Part shown: positions 39,701-48,200 of the stretch, piece by piece
Numbering within the stretch: the first letter of the stretch is position 1
How the letters are laid out: each line of letters begins with the position of its first letter
Origin: Sipunculus nudus
Taxonomy: Eukaryota > Annelida > Sipuncula > Golfingiida > Sipunculidae
NCBI GenBank assembly: GCA_026874595.1
Contig: CM049308.1
Location: 74,496,624 to 74,560,623, forward strand
Direction of reading: 5' to 3'
Length of the DNA stretch: 64,000 nucleotides
The notes under the pieces: model-generated
Databases searched by the model: none
What the model was told of the DNA's origin: nothing
The model's input: only the letters and a program-made list of their open reading frames with translations
Position numbers and translations under genes: made by a program

Positions 39701-42700
39701 CAATTTCAATGTTGGTAGTTGATTCAAACTAAAAATTTCAACATATATATTAGGTTTAGAACGTCAATTTATGTCAGATAATGTGCAAACTTTCCTGTCC
39801 TTCAGATCTGCAAGAGCAACCCTTCTTTTAAGATTTTGTTTTTATTACAGTTGCGGGTACTTCAATATTTCTATCATTCCTTAGTAACCCCTTCCCTTTG
39901 CCTTCAGAGATAGAATGATACCGATCCTGTTGGTAACTTTACATTTACTGTACAGGTCCCCTTTTAAGTTGGTCATTTAAATATATGTTTTGGTTAATAT
40001 AATCATCAGCGACTACGCAAGCTTCCGTCGTGTCCCAATTCATAAAGGTATAACCGTTTACAATAAATTTACTGTTCAAAACGAAGTTTCAAGTTAAATT
40101 ACTGCATTGTCTTCGATTCTGCAGACTGTCCGTACTCAACACGGCGGGCGTTCCTGAAGGAACTTATCCAGACTTTCGCCGGACAGATGGCCAAACAAGC
40201 AACTAATACTTCAGTGACGAGGTAAGAATTGATTTACGTGGATAATTGGTATTTAAAAATACTTTGAATGTAATTTACGGCAGTTCAGCATACGACTGAA
40301 AATGTTGCTCATACGTTCAAATTAAAGATAGTGATTCCCCTTTGAAGCATTTCTAGGAACTTAAAAGGGACTTGTAATGGCTTGTCCCTTCAAAGATCTT
40401 CCTTAAAACGAGTTTCTTTAGTGTATCGTTAGTTAAAGATGATTTGTTTTTCTATATGAAGGTATTTCCTCTGCAGCCAATAGATATTTGATTCAGATTC
40501 TGGGTGAATATTTGTATTGAAAACATTAAAAACAATCGGTTCAGTCTTGAACACGATGGGACGTTGATTAACCATGGTGGGGTAACTGAACCGGTACAAC
40601 TTCTAAAGAGCAACATAAATACGCGGAGGATGGAGTATCTTGATCATTTATAAAGAAGAATAACATTAATTGATAAAATAAAAGTTCCAGGTTTTCAATG
40701 GACAGAAGTAGTTTGTGAGGATTCAAATTCTGTAATTTTGAGATTCTTGAATAAGTTTTCTAACTCCATATGAGGACTTTACAATTACATATTGCAAATT
40801 ACACTCATCATTTCTGTGTATACACTCATGTGACCGGAAGACAGACAATTAGTTGGTTAATCTTGTCCAGAGCGCTACCAGGATCCAAAACTTAGCAGGC
40901 TGAAATTCAGACGGATATAATATAAGAATAACACTTCTTAGGAGCAGTAATAGATTAAATTTAGGATTGTACAAAATGTTTATGACGAAAGCTTATCATT
41001 TCACTTAACCCTTTACATATTTAATTTGACAGAATACCTTGGTTCTGGTTTAAATATTGAACAAATTCTTTTCCTAATGCAGCACACATTAAAGGTGATA
41101 ACTTATCCAATAAGTTGTTTATTTAATAATGGCTTTTTGTAAACGCTGTTCTATTCCAGTTCTCTATTTTCTCCCTTAAGTTCTCTGTCGACAAGTGAAC
41201 ATTCCAAAGATGAGCGGGTGGTACGGTGGAAATTCAGCGCCCTGGACACCAGTAAAAATACCGTAAGTACAAAAGTTTTAGTAATAGGCTCTTTGATGGT
41301 TTCGTTTGCCCATAGGTTTTTCCCCAATTTGATTTTGTAATGTTTATTTAGCGGTTGTGGTGATCGAAAATGGGGCTCTCATTTTAAAAATTGGATTATT
41401 ATGATTTTAACCAATTACAAAACATTTAAGGATACATATCATGAATACATGGTAAACTGCTGTCAACAATGTCTCTACAATGTTTTATCAATACTTAAAT
41501 TTGATTCTAATATGATAAGCAACCGAGACCCAAAGGCTATATGGATTTGCAGCCTTGGTTATCACGGGGCGTCGATGACCTACAGCTACATATATTATAC
41601 TCTAATTTACAGAGAGAGTATTTATAACACAATACTGGGATTGATCGTATTATTATTTGCAGTTGATAGATCGGAGAGAAAAGAGGCAGTTAAAGAAAGA
41701 TCTGAGGAATATAAAACCAAAAAGGAAAAAGAAGGCCGTCAGGAAGTGTATGAGAGAGTTTGTTTCATTCTGTGACGAAAACAATGACAAGTCAATAACG
41801 TTGACGGAGTGGATAAACTGTATGATCCTCCACGGTAAGTCACGTGAGTAACGTTAGACATACCTTTCTTTTGTATTGATATAATTGTTATACTCTGTTC
41901 CACAGCGGCTGCCCATTAATAATTTGCAATATTCTCATAAATTAGCTGAATGATCCAATGAATAAGCTGCTGCGAAGGAATGATGCATAGGCCTAATTAA
42001 TTAAGATGAAACCGAAAATGTACCTTGCAAACTATTTCAGTAATGCAATAAAATCATTATCTGAGAAAACTATATATTTACCAACATTTTCAGATCAGTT
42101 AATGAAGGTCAGATTCACTTTTTATGTGTATAATTATAATTATGTCGGACTTAATTTTCATTTTAATATATTTTGTCTTGAGAATGTTTTTTTTCGGTAA
42201 AATACTATCCAATAAAATAAAAATATCGGAAATGAAAATACGTATACGTGCAATATGAATATCCACGTTCATGGCGTACAGTATATCTGGTCATATCTAT
42301 GACCATTAACATTATCCTAGCGACCTCCACTGACACTAAGTGTTCAACCAAAAGATCAATTATATTTTGCTGGATCCTAGATGTAAAGGTAAAGAAAAAC
42401 TTCAGAGGGCTGTAGAAAAAAATTCTTTTAAGGATCCTTTGAACAAAAAATATGGTGGGATCGGGCTTGTCTGTTTTCAATTTACCGGTCAAGACACACA
42501 ATAGATGGATTGTTGCAAATAATATGAAAATTCGCTTGATTTCTTGAATTAATCCCTAAAATTAACACAAAATTTTGGCAGCTTTCCATAACTTTAACAA
42601 TTCTTTAAGGAATCGACAGAAGAGCACAAATTAGCAACATGACGAAGACCTGATCCTTTTGCTAAATAAAAAAACATAGAAATTTAGAGCAGCAAATCCG

Positions 42701-43541
42701 TAGAATGATTTATTTGTGGCCTTATCTATAACTGAATGTTCAGGAGCCTGTGTTTGTATCGGAAACACGTCAAAGCTGGCCCACGTGATCAGAACACAGC
42801 AGACGATCGTATTAAAGACAGTTCGTTTGCGCGGTGAAAACGAAAATTAAAAATCCACCCCGTGTATCTTAAATGCCACCAACAGATGTACGGGATTTCC
42901 AATTAGACAACGATGGCCAAAAAAAGGCGCGATGTTTGGTTCCATTAACTTAGGCTTATGTTTAAGTTGACTTTAAACAAAGTTAACACAAAATTTAGAC
43001 AAAAACTTTAGACAAAAAAGCCTGACCTGACGTACTTTTGACTGAACCGTACTTTTAGAGTACATTCTGTTGTTGAGTGATACACCAAAAGAAAAATGGG
43101 TTAAATTTACGAGTCCTAAAAATCTTATTTTCGTGACGGGTCGTAAAATGGACCTATCAATTCCGCACGTGTCTCTAAATACAAACTACAAACAACTATT
43201 AGATGGTGTCACGTGTGATGTTGCACTTAAAATCTGGATACAAAAACGGGAAATGCCATTGTAGATATGTATGTATATCAAAAAGTCTCCAAACCGCTCC
43301 CATTCTGTTCGTGGGAAAAGAATTAAAAATATCCTTCCACAGGTTTACCGTATCAGGTATACTCAGTAACATGAGTACGCCGGAAAGGAAATGTGTGTGC
43401 GTCTGTGTCATGAAGACAGACAAAAAAAAACATCGTCTGACTGTTGTATCTTCATTTTCAGAACCACCCAAGGCTCGGCCCACCCCGAGGAACAGAAAAG
43501 GTCCAAATCCTTTTGAACATATACTGACGAGTTCCCCCTGA
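13270..43541 (+). CDS. SMOC: SMOC-like secreted calcium-binding protein, 13 exons (gene span)
   Basis: Thirteen exons join without a phase error into 1755 nt, 584 residues plus TGA. Domain order: signal peptide (about 1-20), Kazal (Cys46-Cys91), thyroglobulin type-1 (Cys99-Cys163, with CWCV), EC domain 1 (184-299, EF loops 247-258 and 284-295), thyroglobulin type-1 (Cys360-Cys425, CWCV), EC domain 2 (436-554, EF loops 496-507 and 539-550), basic tail 559-584. All four EF loops have Asp at position 1 and Glu at 12. SMOC-family proteins are secreted matricellular modulators of BMP signalling that bind heparan sulphate. Vertebrate SMOC1/2 have Kazal-TY-SMOC-TY-EC; here an EC domain fills the middle, so a TY-EC module occurs twice. 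Sequons are N420 and N462. Basic clusters near 519-525 and in the tail fit heparan sulphate binding (inference). Two acceptors (exons 2 and 11) have in-frame alternatives, which could shorten the protein by 2 or 7 residues. Confidence 0.9.
13933..14116. mobile_element. Short TIR element, copy 2
   Basis: Begins CAGGGCGGGTCCAGACAGGG and ends TTCCGCCCCTTG, the inverse form. A (TA)n tract (14004-14051) and a C run (about 14081) have grown inside it. In SMOC intron 1. Confidence 0.45.
14463..14521. repeat. (TA)n microsatellite
   Basis: About 59 bases of TA repeat in SMOC intron 1. Confidence 0.95.
16587..16611. repeat. Poly-G tract
   Basis: A run of about 20 G in SMOC intron 1. Confidence 0.95.
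19023..19104 (-). tRNA. tRNA-Ser (anticodon CGA)
   Basis: An 82-nt cloverleaf on the minus strand. The acceptor stem GCAGTCT/AGGCTGC pairs in full (one G-T pair), the discriminator is G, as usual for tRNA-Ser, and the anticodon stem TTGGA/TCCAA encloses CTCGAAA, giving anticodon CGA. A long variable arm is present, the T arm is GCAGG-TTCGAAT-CCTGC, and the A and B box sequences are good. A run of five T on the minus strand (plus 19007-19011) is a pol III terminator. It lies inside SMOC intron 1, antisense to the host gene. No intron in the tRNA. It looks functional. Confidence 0.95.
19588..19639. repeat. (TA)n microsatellite
   Basis: About 50 bases of TA repeat in SMOC intron 1, about 0.5 kb from the tRNA gene. 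Confidence 0.95.
21182..21217. repeat. (TA)n microsatellite
   Basis: About 36 bases of TA repeat in SMOC intron 1. Confidence 0.95.
22400..22466 (+). mobile_element. Possible retroelement 3' tail
   Basis: TCTGATGAAGGCTACCCTGA followed by AAGATGTTG and an (AATA)n tail, wording typical of the 3' ends of LINE/Penelope-type elements. No coding remnant was seen next to it. Confidence 0.35.
23874..23979. repeat. (CT)n microsatellite with TG interruptions
   Basis: About 105 bases of CT repeat in SMOC intron 1. Open frames through it are repeat artefacts. Confidence 0.95.
24423..24545. mobile_element. Possible Tc1/pogo-type terminal fragment
   Basis: TA followed by CAGTGGAACCCC, then ACGACTACTTTTCATGGTCC, resembling dispersed elements with TA target sites and CAGTGGAACC termini. 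Only one end is recognised. Confidence 0.3.
24560..24765. mobile_element. G/C-run-rich degenerate repeat, possibly the same TIR family
   Basis: Several runs of ten or more G or C, with GGAATCCGCAAAAG-type wording on the minus strand and an AAAAGGGTTTAAAACCC stretch. Similar composition to the CAGGGG element body, but termini are not clear. Confidence 0.3.
25820..25860. repeat. (TG)n and (TTGG)n
   Basis: A short TG repeat followed by three TTGG units. Confidence 0.85.
25915..26089. mobile_element. Short TIR element, copy 3
   Basis: Begins AGGGGCAGATCGAGGATTTT and ends GGGATCCGCTTCTG. The same family as the 3619 copy, about 175 bases, in SMOC intron 1. Confidence 0.5.
26238..26312 (-). mobile_element. 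tRNA-like SINE fragment
   Basis: On the minus strand, AGTGGATAAAGTGTTGG resembles a tRNA D arm/A box, and CAGTTCAAACTC a B box, at roughly the right spacing. The acceptor stem does not pair, so this is a SINE head rather than a tRNA gene. Confidence 0.35.
27570..27970. repeat. CCCGGGA-rich inverted-repeat cluster
   Basis: Lies just upstream of the Kazal exon. Repeated CCCGGGA/ATTCTCATTT words in both orientations; the best pair is 27789-27812 against 27897-27920, 22 of 24 bases complementary. May be a foldback element. Confidence 0.5.
28088..28268 (+). CDS. SMOC: SMOC exon 2: Kazal domain
   Basis: Starts after tttttag in phase 0 and ends in phase 1 at AAAG/GTAGGA. It encodes residues 33-93. 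Six cysteines (46, 50, 59, 70, 78, 91) and the core CASDGRTYASMC match the Kazal/follistatin-like domain of SMOC proteins. An acceptor six bases further on (atgcag) would also keep the frame. Confidence 0.9.
28269..31457 (+). other. SMOC intron 2
   Basis: Contains an unrecognised 127-codon open frame (28826-29209, Cys-rich in part), a poly-G run (29250-29269) and the DR1 site. No exon could be supported. Confidence 0.5.
30036..30048 (+). promoter_or_regulatory. Perfect DR1 nuclear-receptor element
   Basis: AGGTCAAAGGTCA, two consensus half-sites with one-base spacing, the site type bound by HNF4/RXR/COUP-TF. In SMOC intron 2, in a GC-richer, non-repetitive stretch (about 29990-30160). Confidence 0.35.
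31458..31673 (+). CDS. SMOC: SMOC exon 3: first thyroglobulin type-1 domain
   Basis: Acceptor ctctttgcag, donor CTG/GTAATA, phase 1 on both sides. It encodes residues 93-165 with the six-cysteine TY pattern, including QCHDQTGYCWCV, the family signature. TY domains in matricellular proteins stabilise the fold and may bind proteases; no activity can be read here. Confidence 0.93.
32779..32817 (+). CDS. SMOC: SMOC exon 4: 13-codon basic linker
   Basis: A 39 nt exon between tatttttcag and a perfect GTAAGT donor, phase 1 on both sides. It encodes an Arg/Gly/Lys-rich linker (RNVRRGSGIGKR) between the TY and EC modules. Support is the clean splice sites and phase; the exon is too short to confirm by homology, and skipping it would keep the reading frame. 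Confidence 0.65.
33380..33505 (+). CDS. SMOC: SMOC exon 5: start of EC domain 1 (helix A)
   Basis: Acceptor ttttccttgcag, donor CATG/GTTAGT, phase 1 on both sides, residues 178-220. The stretch from GCSAAERSKF onward matches the helix that opens SPARC/SMOC EC domains (GC followed by charged residues and an amphipathic helix). A Pro/Thr-rich linker (IPKPTTTETS) ends the exon. Confidence 0.85.
33866..33897. repeat. Poly-G tract
   Basis: About 30 bases, nearly all G, in the intron between SMOC exons 5 and 6. Confidence 0.95.
34280..34537 (+). CDS. SMOC: SMOC exon 6: EF-hand pair of EC domain 1
   Basis: Phase 1 on both sides, residues 220-306; acceptor ttgctgcag, donor CGAA/GTAAGT. It carries WKFTQLD followed by EF loop 1 (D247, D249, D251, E258) and EF loop 2 (D284, D286, N288, E295). 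Cys275, Cys283 and Cys299 sit where SPARC-type EC domains have cysteines around EF-hand 2. Both loops look competent for calcium. The whole EF pair lies in one exon, unlike EC domain 2. Confidence 0.92.
35581..35634 (+). CDS. SMOC: SMOC exon 7: short linker
   Basis: A 54 nt exon after ttgtatttag, ending AGAG/GTATTT, phase 1 on both sides. It encodes a Gln/Thr/Pro-rich, low-complexity linker between EC1 and TY2 (residues 306-324). Supported by splice sites, open frame and phase only. Confidence 0.65.
36632..36712. repeat. (TA)n microsatellite
   Basis: About 80 bases of TA repeat with one interruption, in the SMOC intron between exons 7 and 8. Confidence 0.95.
37718..37807 (+). CDS. SMOC: SMOC exon 8: basic linker
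   Basis: A 90 nt exon with acceptor ttcttctcag and donor GAAA/GTAAGT, phase 1 on both sides, residues 324-354. The end (NKGKKDRKE) is strongly basic. A second acceptor (ttttag, exon start 37724) would keep the frame and remove two residues. Confidence 0.7.
39344..39586 (+). CDS. SMOC: SMOC exon 9: second thyroglobulin type-1 domain
   Basis: Acceptor tttatttcag, donor AAAG/GTATGT, phase 1 on both sides, residues 354-435. It has the TY six-cysteine pattern with QCHKSTGYCWCV and an N-glycosylation sequon (NET) at 420. It resembles the second TY of vertebrate SMOCs (IPEC...QCH.STGYCWCV). Confidence 0.93.
40125..40221 (+). CDS. SMOC: SMOC exon 10: start of EC domain 2 (helix A)
   Basis: Acceptor gattctgcag in phase 1, donor CGAG/GTAAGA in phase 2, residues 435-467. 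DCPYSTRRAFLKELIQTFAG matches the helix that opens SMOC EC domains. It contains the sequon NTS at 462. Confidence 0.88.
41160..41262 (+). CDS. SMOC: SMOC exon 11: first half of EC domain 2 EF-hand 1
   Basis: Starts in phase 2 after ctattccag and ends in phase 0 at ACC/GTAAGT. It ends with WKFSALDTSKNT, halfway through the first EF loop, so the loop is interrupted by an intron. A second acceptor (cccttaag, exon start 41181) preserves the frame and would be seven codons shorter. Confidence 0.85.
41663..41834 (+). CDS. SMOC: SMOC exon 12: rest of EC domain 2
   Basis: Acceptor tattatttgcag in phase 0, donor CACG/GTAAGT in phase 1, residues 502-559. It completes EF loop 1 (E507), then a very basic stretch (KPKRKKK, 519-525) and EF loop 2 (D539, N541, D543, E550), with cysteines 530, 538 and 554. 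It closely follows the SMOC EC end. Confidence 0.92.
43462..43541 (+). CDS. SMOC: SMOC exon 13: basic C-terminal tail and stop
   Basis: Acceptor ttcattttcag in phase 1, then 25 codons and TGA at 43539-43541. The tail is Pro/Arg/Lys-rich (EPPKARPTPRNRKG), as expected for a flexible matrix-binding end. Frame and acceptor agree with exon 12. Confidence 0.82.
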
Positions 43542-43611
43542 GTCAGCGGCTCCAATGGTGTCCCAGCACAAGGGAGATGTATAATTTATTTTTACAAGCC
43601 ACGTTCGTAAC

Positions 43612-43628
43612 TAGCGCCATCTGCTGGT
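43612..43628 (-). promoter_or_regulatory. CTCF-like motif in SMOC 3' UTR
   Basis: TAGCGCCATCTGCTGGTG; on the minus strand CACCAGCAGATGGCGCTA, a close fit to the CTCF core. About 70 bases after the SMOC stop codon. Confidence 0.4.
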
Positions 43629-43780
43629 GTAAAAGTGCTTCATATTCATGTGTATAGGATGCCATTTATAAGCATTGTAAATCGAGCTCATTTAATTTCC
43701 TTTCAGTTCGCTTTAACTGTGTATATGATAACATGTTGCCAGTCTGTCTCCACGTGGTCGGTATGAAATGTGCATAATGG

Positions 43781-43786
43781 ATTAAA
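43781..43786 (+). promoter_or_regulatory. Candidate polyadenylation signal of SMOC
   Basis: ATTAAA, 240 bases after the stop codon, followed about 35 bases on by a T/G-rich stretch. It would give a short 3' UTR. Other signals further on are possible. Confidence 0.4.
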
Positions 43787-44232
43787 GCATGTACTACTTG
43801 TAAATGTGCATAACACACTTGTTTTTTCCTTCTTTACGTTGTTAAAAGGCCTTTGGTTCTTATGCTTTCAATGGGAAAGATAGATGCTACATATTAAAAA
43901 AATTGGTATCTGTGCGCATCGTTTATGTAAAAAGACGTTCTTGCATATGTTTATCACAAATTTGTTTATGAACAACATATGACTCTTTGAACCAAGTGCG
44001 TCATTTCACAATTGAAGGGATGTACATTTGTCTATGCGAATCTATATATACAAATTTTGCATATGAATCTATGTAGTTATTCGAGTCAAGCAGCAGTGCT
44101 TTCTTAAATCTAGACATTAAATGTTCGATCACACACACAAACACACAGTCAATTCTTTTAAGAGTGCATAAAAGTTTCTTGCTATAAAATTATTTATCTT
44201 TTTTTTCAACAGAATTAAAGAGTCCAGCGTTT

Positions 44233-44237
<5 letters not shown>

Positions 44238-44287
<50 letters not shown>

Positions 44288-44300
44288 TTATATATATATG
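44238..44300. repeat. (TA)n microsatellite
   Basis: About 60 bases of TA repeat in the region between the convergent genes. Confidence 0.95.
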
Positions 44301-44924
44301 AGAGAAAGAGATGGATTGTATATGACTGGGCATTATTGTGATATTAACGTTATCAAATGTATGTATGTATTTCACAAATTAAAATTTTGCTTTATATCCT
44401 TCAAAAGCGTGGTTTACGTAAGCAATGTGAAATTTTAAATGCTATCTAAAGACTGTTTATTGTTTTATTTTTACCAATTTAACATTAAAAGACGTTAAAA
44501 GCACAAGCACTTGTTACAATATGGGAAGCGGGGGGGGGGGGTATAAACACTGGAAGACCCCCCCCCCCCCCCCAACTGTCGTATTAGCATATTTTATTAT
44601 TACTCAACTATTTTCCCTTACTTTGAGTGGCTATTTATCCAAACTGTGCGGTAATCCTCTCAAAAACGCCTTAAATATCACTTTTCAAACATTTCATGGG
44701 AAACTCCCCCCCCCCCCCCCCATACACACACACGCATTATGACAGGTGCCTGTGGTTTAAAGATACCAGATCAGTTCAAATAATGATTAATAAACTCCCG
44801 GTCCCCGTTATTTTCCCATATCTCCATCATCCCAGTATTATCATCGAGTGGGTGGTTTTGGCGAAACAGAAATCTGCTCCAGGTGTGGTTTGTACAGTTG
44901 ATCAATGCGTGTGCAGATGACTCC

Positions 44925-45540
44925 TTTGACCTTGTGACCCCAAAAGGAAAACGGACATTTGCCTATTGGCAGGCGAGCTGTATGTGTAAGATAGAACCTC
45001 TGGTATGAAGGGTTTGCTTAAAATGCATCCACAATTTTTTTAAAGATGTGGGGATTATAACCTTGACCTCTGACCTCATGTCCCTAAATGAGGAAGGATG
45101 TTTGTTTTAGTGTTTGGCTATATAAAAGTCCAGTTTGAAATCCATATGTGAATCCCAATTTGAGTTATCATCTTGAAATGAATATGTAGTCAGATGGCTC
45201 CTGTGACCTTGACCTTTCAACTTGTGACCCCAAGATTGATAGAGATGTTTCACTGTTGGCAGGTGTCATATATGTGCAAGATGGAGAGACTGGCATGGAA
45301 AGTTTGGCTGAAAATGCATCAATAATGTTTTTATAAATATGAGTCCTGACACCTTGTCCTTTGTCCTCATTACCCCAAAATCAAAAGGGTTCTTGCTTTA
45401 GTGGTTGGCCATTTATATATTAAGTTTGAAATCCATATGTGAATCGTAACTGGAATTATCATCCGGAAACGAATTTTTGGACGGACAGACAGACGGACAG
45501 GGTGATTACTATAGGGCACACGCTCCTATTAAAGCGAGGC
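44925..45540. repeat. Two-unit dispersed repeat ending in GGACGGACAGACAG
   Basis: Two units of about 270 bases, each with TGACC-type words, AAAATGCATC, and TTTGAAATCCATATGTGAAT followed by TATCATC. Ends with GGACGGACAGACAGACGGAC and a GGTGATTACTATAGGGC stretch. A very common repeat style in molluscs. Confidence 0.6.
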
Positions 45541-48137
45541 CCTAATAAACTTGCACTGGTTTGGATCAGTGGCGCAAAAGATTAACACAACGGCGTGCGC
45601 GCACGCACGCAGTAGGGTTCTGGACCACACAGCTGCACAAATCAAGACCTTTCAAGCTTCCAAACATTGTTTCTACTGTTCTTCTTTCTTGTTTGTTTCC
45701 TCTCATTGTGTAGTAGTTTGGTAGTGTGTGGAAGTCGGACCTCGGGTCACGCAGTTTTGTGATGGTGGACTTTATTTACTCACACACAGAACCATAACAA
45801 CGTATAAAGCAGGTGCATTTGAGATCGTTCCGGAATATCGGTTTTATATTCAGCCAAAATGATCTTAAAGCGTGTGATAGTTAACATAATATTTTAAACG
45901 TTAATGTATACCTTTAAGTTGGGTGCATGTATATCCATAAAGTGATGGGTTTAAAAATTATAAATTTGAGCATTCGACATTTGATGGACAGGTCTAGCGG
46001 GTCATTTGAGGTGGATACACATGCGCTCAGATTCCTTTTATAAAATGTGGTATAGTTTTCGGTTTAATTTGTTGGACATCTCAGTAAATTCGTGATTACT
46101 TATTCGGCATTGTTGCAGCTCTTTTCAAACGATATACAGCTACACGAACTGGTCCACAACAAAGTGAATTCCAACAGAATCTTTTCATCAAGGTGACGCA
46201 TGGACAATTTTGCTGTAGAATATAATTCATTTTAACGATTAAATGAAACATATTAACCTCTACTTTTACAACAGTTGGTACACTTTAGGGGTGCAAAATA
46301 TAGTTGTTTTATGACCAATAATTGGGTTTCTTACGAGACCACATAATGGTATGTCTGACTGTGACATCATTACTTTATCCGTGGCCCTAGCAATAACGAT
46401 AAATCCTGTATTTTGCCAAGATTTTAATTCCGTTGAGAAACTCCTGGTATATATTTATGAGTTTCATGAAAATCCATGATTTTTTGGCAAGTCATCACGA
46501 CAGACACTTTGCAACCAGTCTGGTGATATCTGACCTCATTAAATAGGAGTGGATTTTGCCAAGGGTCGAACTAACTCGAGAAAATCCATTTATAAGTAGT
46601 TATAGCGAGTTTCGTGAAAATCCACCAAATTAAGCCCTGGACAGTTAACAGACGGACGCACGGACGCTGCCTATACCACAACGCGTCCCGTCTAACACGT
46701 GTGTATGAAAATACTTGTACTCCTGACACTCAAATCATGGACTCCATTTAAAAAGAAGCCATTTTAAAATTCTAGATATTTATTGTAAACCAGCTGAAAA
46801 ACAAAGACATAAATGTCACAGTTCACAAAATCCCAGTTTTGAACATTAACAGATTAGAAAACAAAATTGACACCATCTATCAAATAATCATGTTCCTAGC
46901 ACCACGGTTGCTGTTGATTTACTGTCAATTAAGCCTATATGACACCACTATTATATTACATATGCAGCACACATATCTAAGTATGTATCTATAGGTGGGG
47001 GAATTCTGATTTTCTGGCAGGTCCTGCATCAAAACTGAGCATATCGCATTACCTAAGTTGCATATAAACAGGTACTATACACCCCTGTCGCAGTGGTCAC
47101 GATACATTCGTTCAACGGCTCCTTAAACTTAACGACTGCTTTCAACTGAAAATGATGGTACATTTCACCACCAGGCACAGGGCCGATCAGCGAGAGTGGA
47201 GTACTGAGAGTTTCAAAAGCCACACTGCGCGGAATTGGACTCCGCATCTATATACACGGATGGTGTAGGTATAAATGTAGTGAAGTGGGTAATGTGGTCC
47301 TTTCAAGTAAGCAGGATAAGAATTCTTTCAAAGCAAATTACATGAACATGGGTGTTTTAGTGGTAAGGACTTAACGAAATAAGTAATATTTTTTTTCAAA
47401 TGTAACAAATTTTGATTTTAAAATTTCACCCTTGAGATAAGTAGTCCCGGTCGTCCCACAATGCCTGAAAGAAAGAGGTTCGTTTTGAGTAAAAACGACC
47501 TCTGGAGGTATTGTGGACTGTACTAACCCTCTGGTGACGATACATAACAAATCCTGCTCCTCACAGCAGTCACCAAATGGAAGGAGTTATGGTAAGAATG
47601 TACCGTGACAACTGCATAAGGAGTGTAAATAACAGATTCAATGCATAAGGACGGCGCTTAAATTAAATGCTGCATTAAATATATGTCACAGAACAGATTC
47701 CAGTATATTTATGTATATATATGGGGGATGGTAAAAACGAACCCATATACCTTATTCTCCGTTGCCCTGAATAAACTTCCCTTGTGCACTTAAAGATATC
47801 CTTGCACTAAACGCCATATCTGGTTAAAAGCCTGGCATCTAGAAATACTAAATTCATATTGGCGACAAATACAACCAATCGATCAAAATATTGTTCCTAG
47901 TTTGGTAGGTATTAAATATATATCCTTTTTAAAAACCAATATATTGTCAAGTGGACTGGTATTCAACAAAGACTACCCATGGGCATGTATATTTTCTATT
48001 TATAATAGACTTGATTCTAGAACAATCAGTCTACATAATAAATCCAAAACATTTTTAAAATGTAGCAACACGGCTACCGACAAACTACCGACTGTTTCGC
48101 GCGCCCTCTACCGAGTAAAACATCATTTGCAACATTA
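45541..48137. other. Intergenic sequence between convergent genes
   Basis: Apart from the 46380 repeat, AT-rich. A 64-codon minus-strand open frame (47053-47247) has protein-like composition but no recognised family. A second frame (47902-48153, plus) is unremarkable. Confidence 0.4.
46380..46700. repeat. Related dispersed repeat with terminal ACGGACG run
   Basis: Two diverged units sharing GAGTTTC(A/G)TGAAAATCCA, ending in AGACGGACGCACGGACGCTG. Likely a cousin of the 44925 repeat. Confidence 0.45.
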
Positions 48138-48200
48138 CCACCAGATGGCGTAGGGAACAGGTGTATAAATCGATACTTTACCACCAGATGGCGCTGGGAA
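48138..48200 (+). promoter_or_regulatory. Pair of CTCF-like motifs
   Basis: CCACCAGATGGCG at 48138-48150 and CCACCAGATGGCGCTGGG starting at 48181. Both fit the core known for CTCF in flies and vertebrates and are 43 bases apart in the same orientation, between two convergent genes. Binding is inferred, not shown. Confidence 0.4.

Noticed and set aside
41401-41775. 124-codon open frame ending inside SMOC exon 12
   Set aside because: It reads the exon in the wrong frame and its 5' part is intron.
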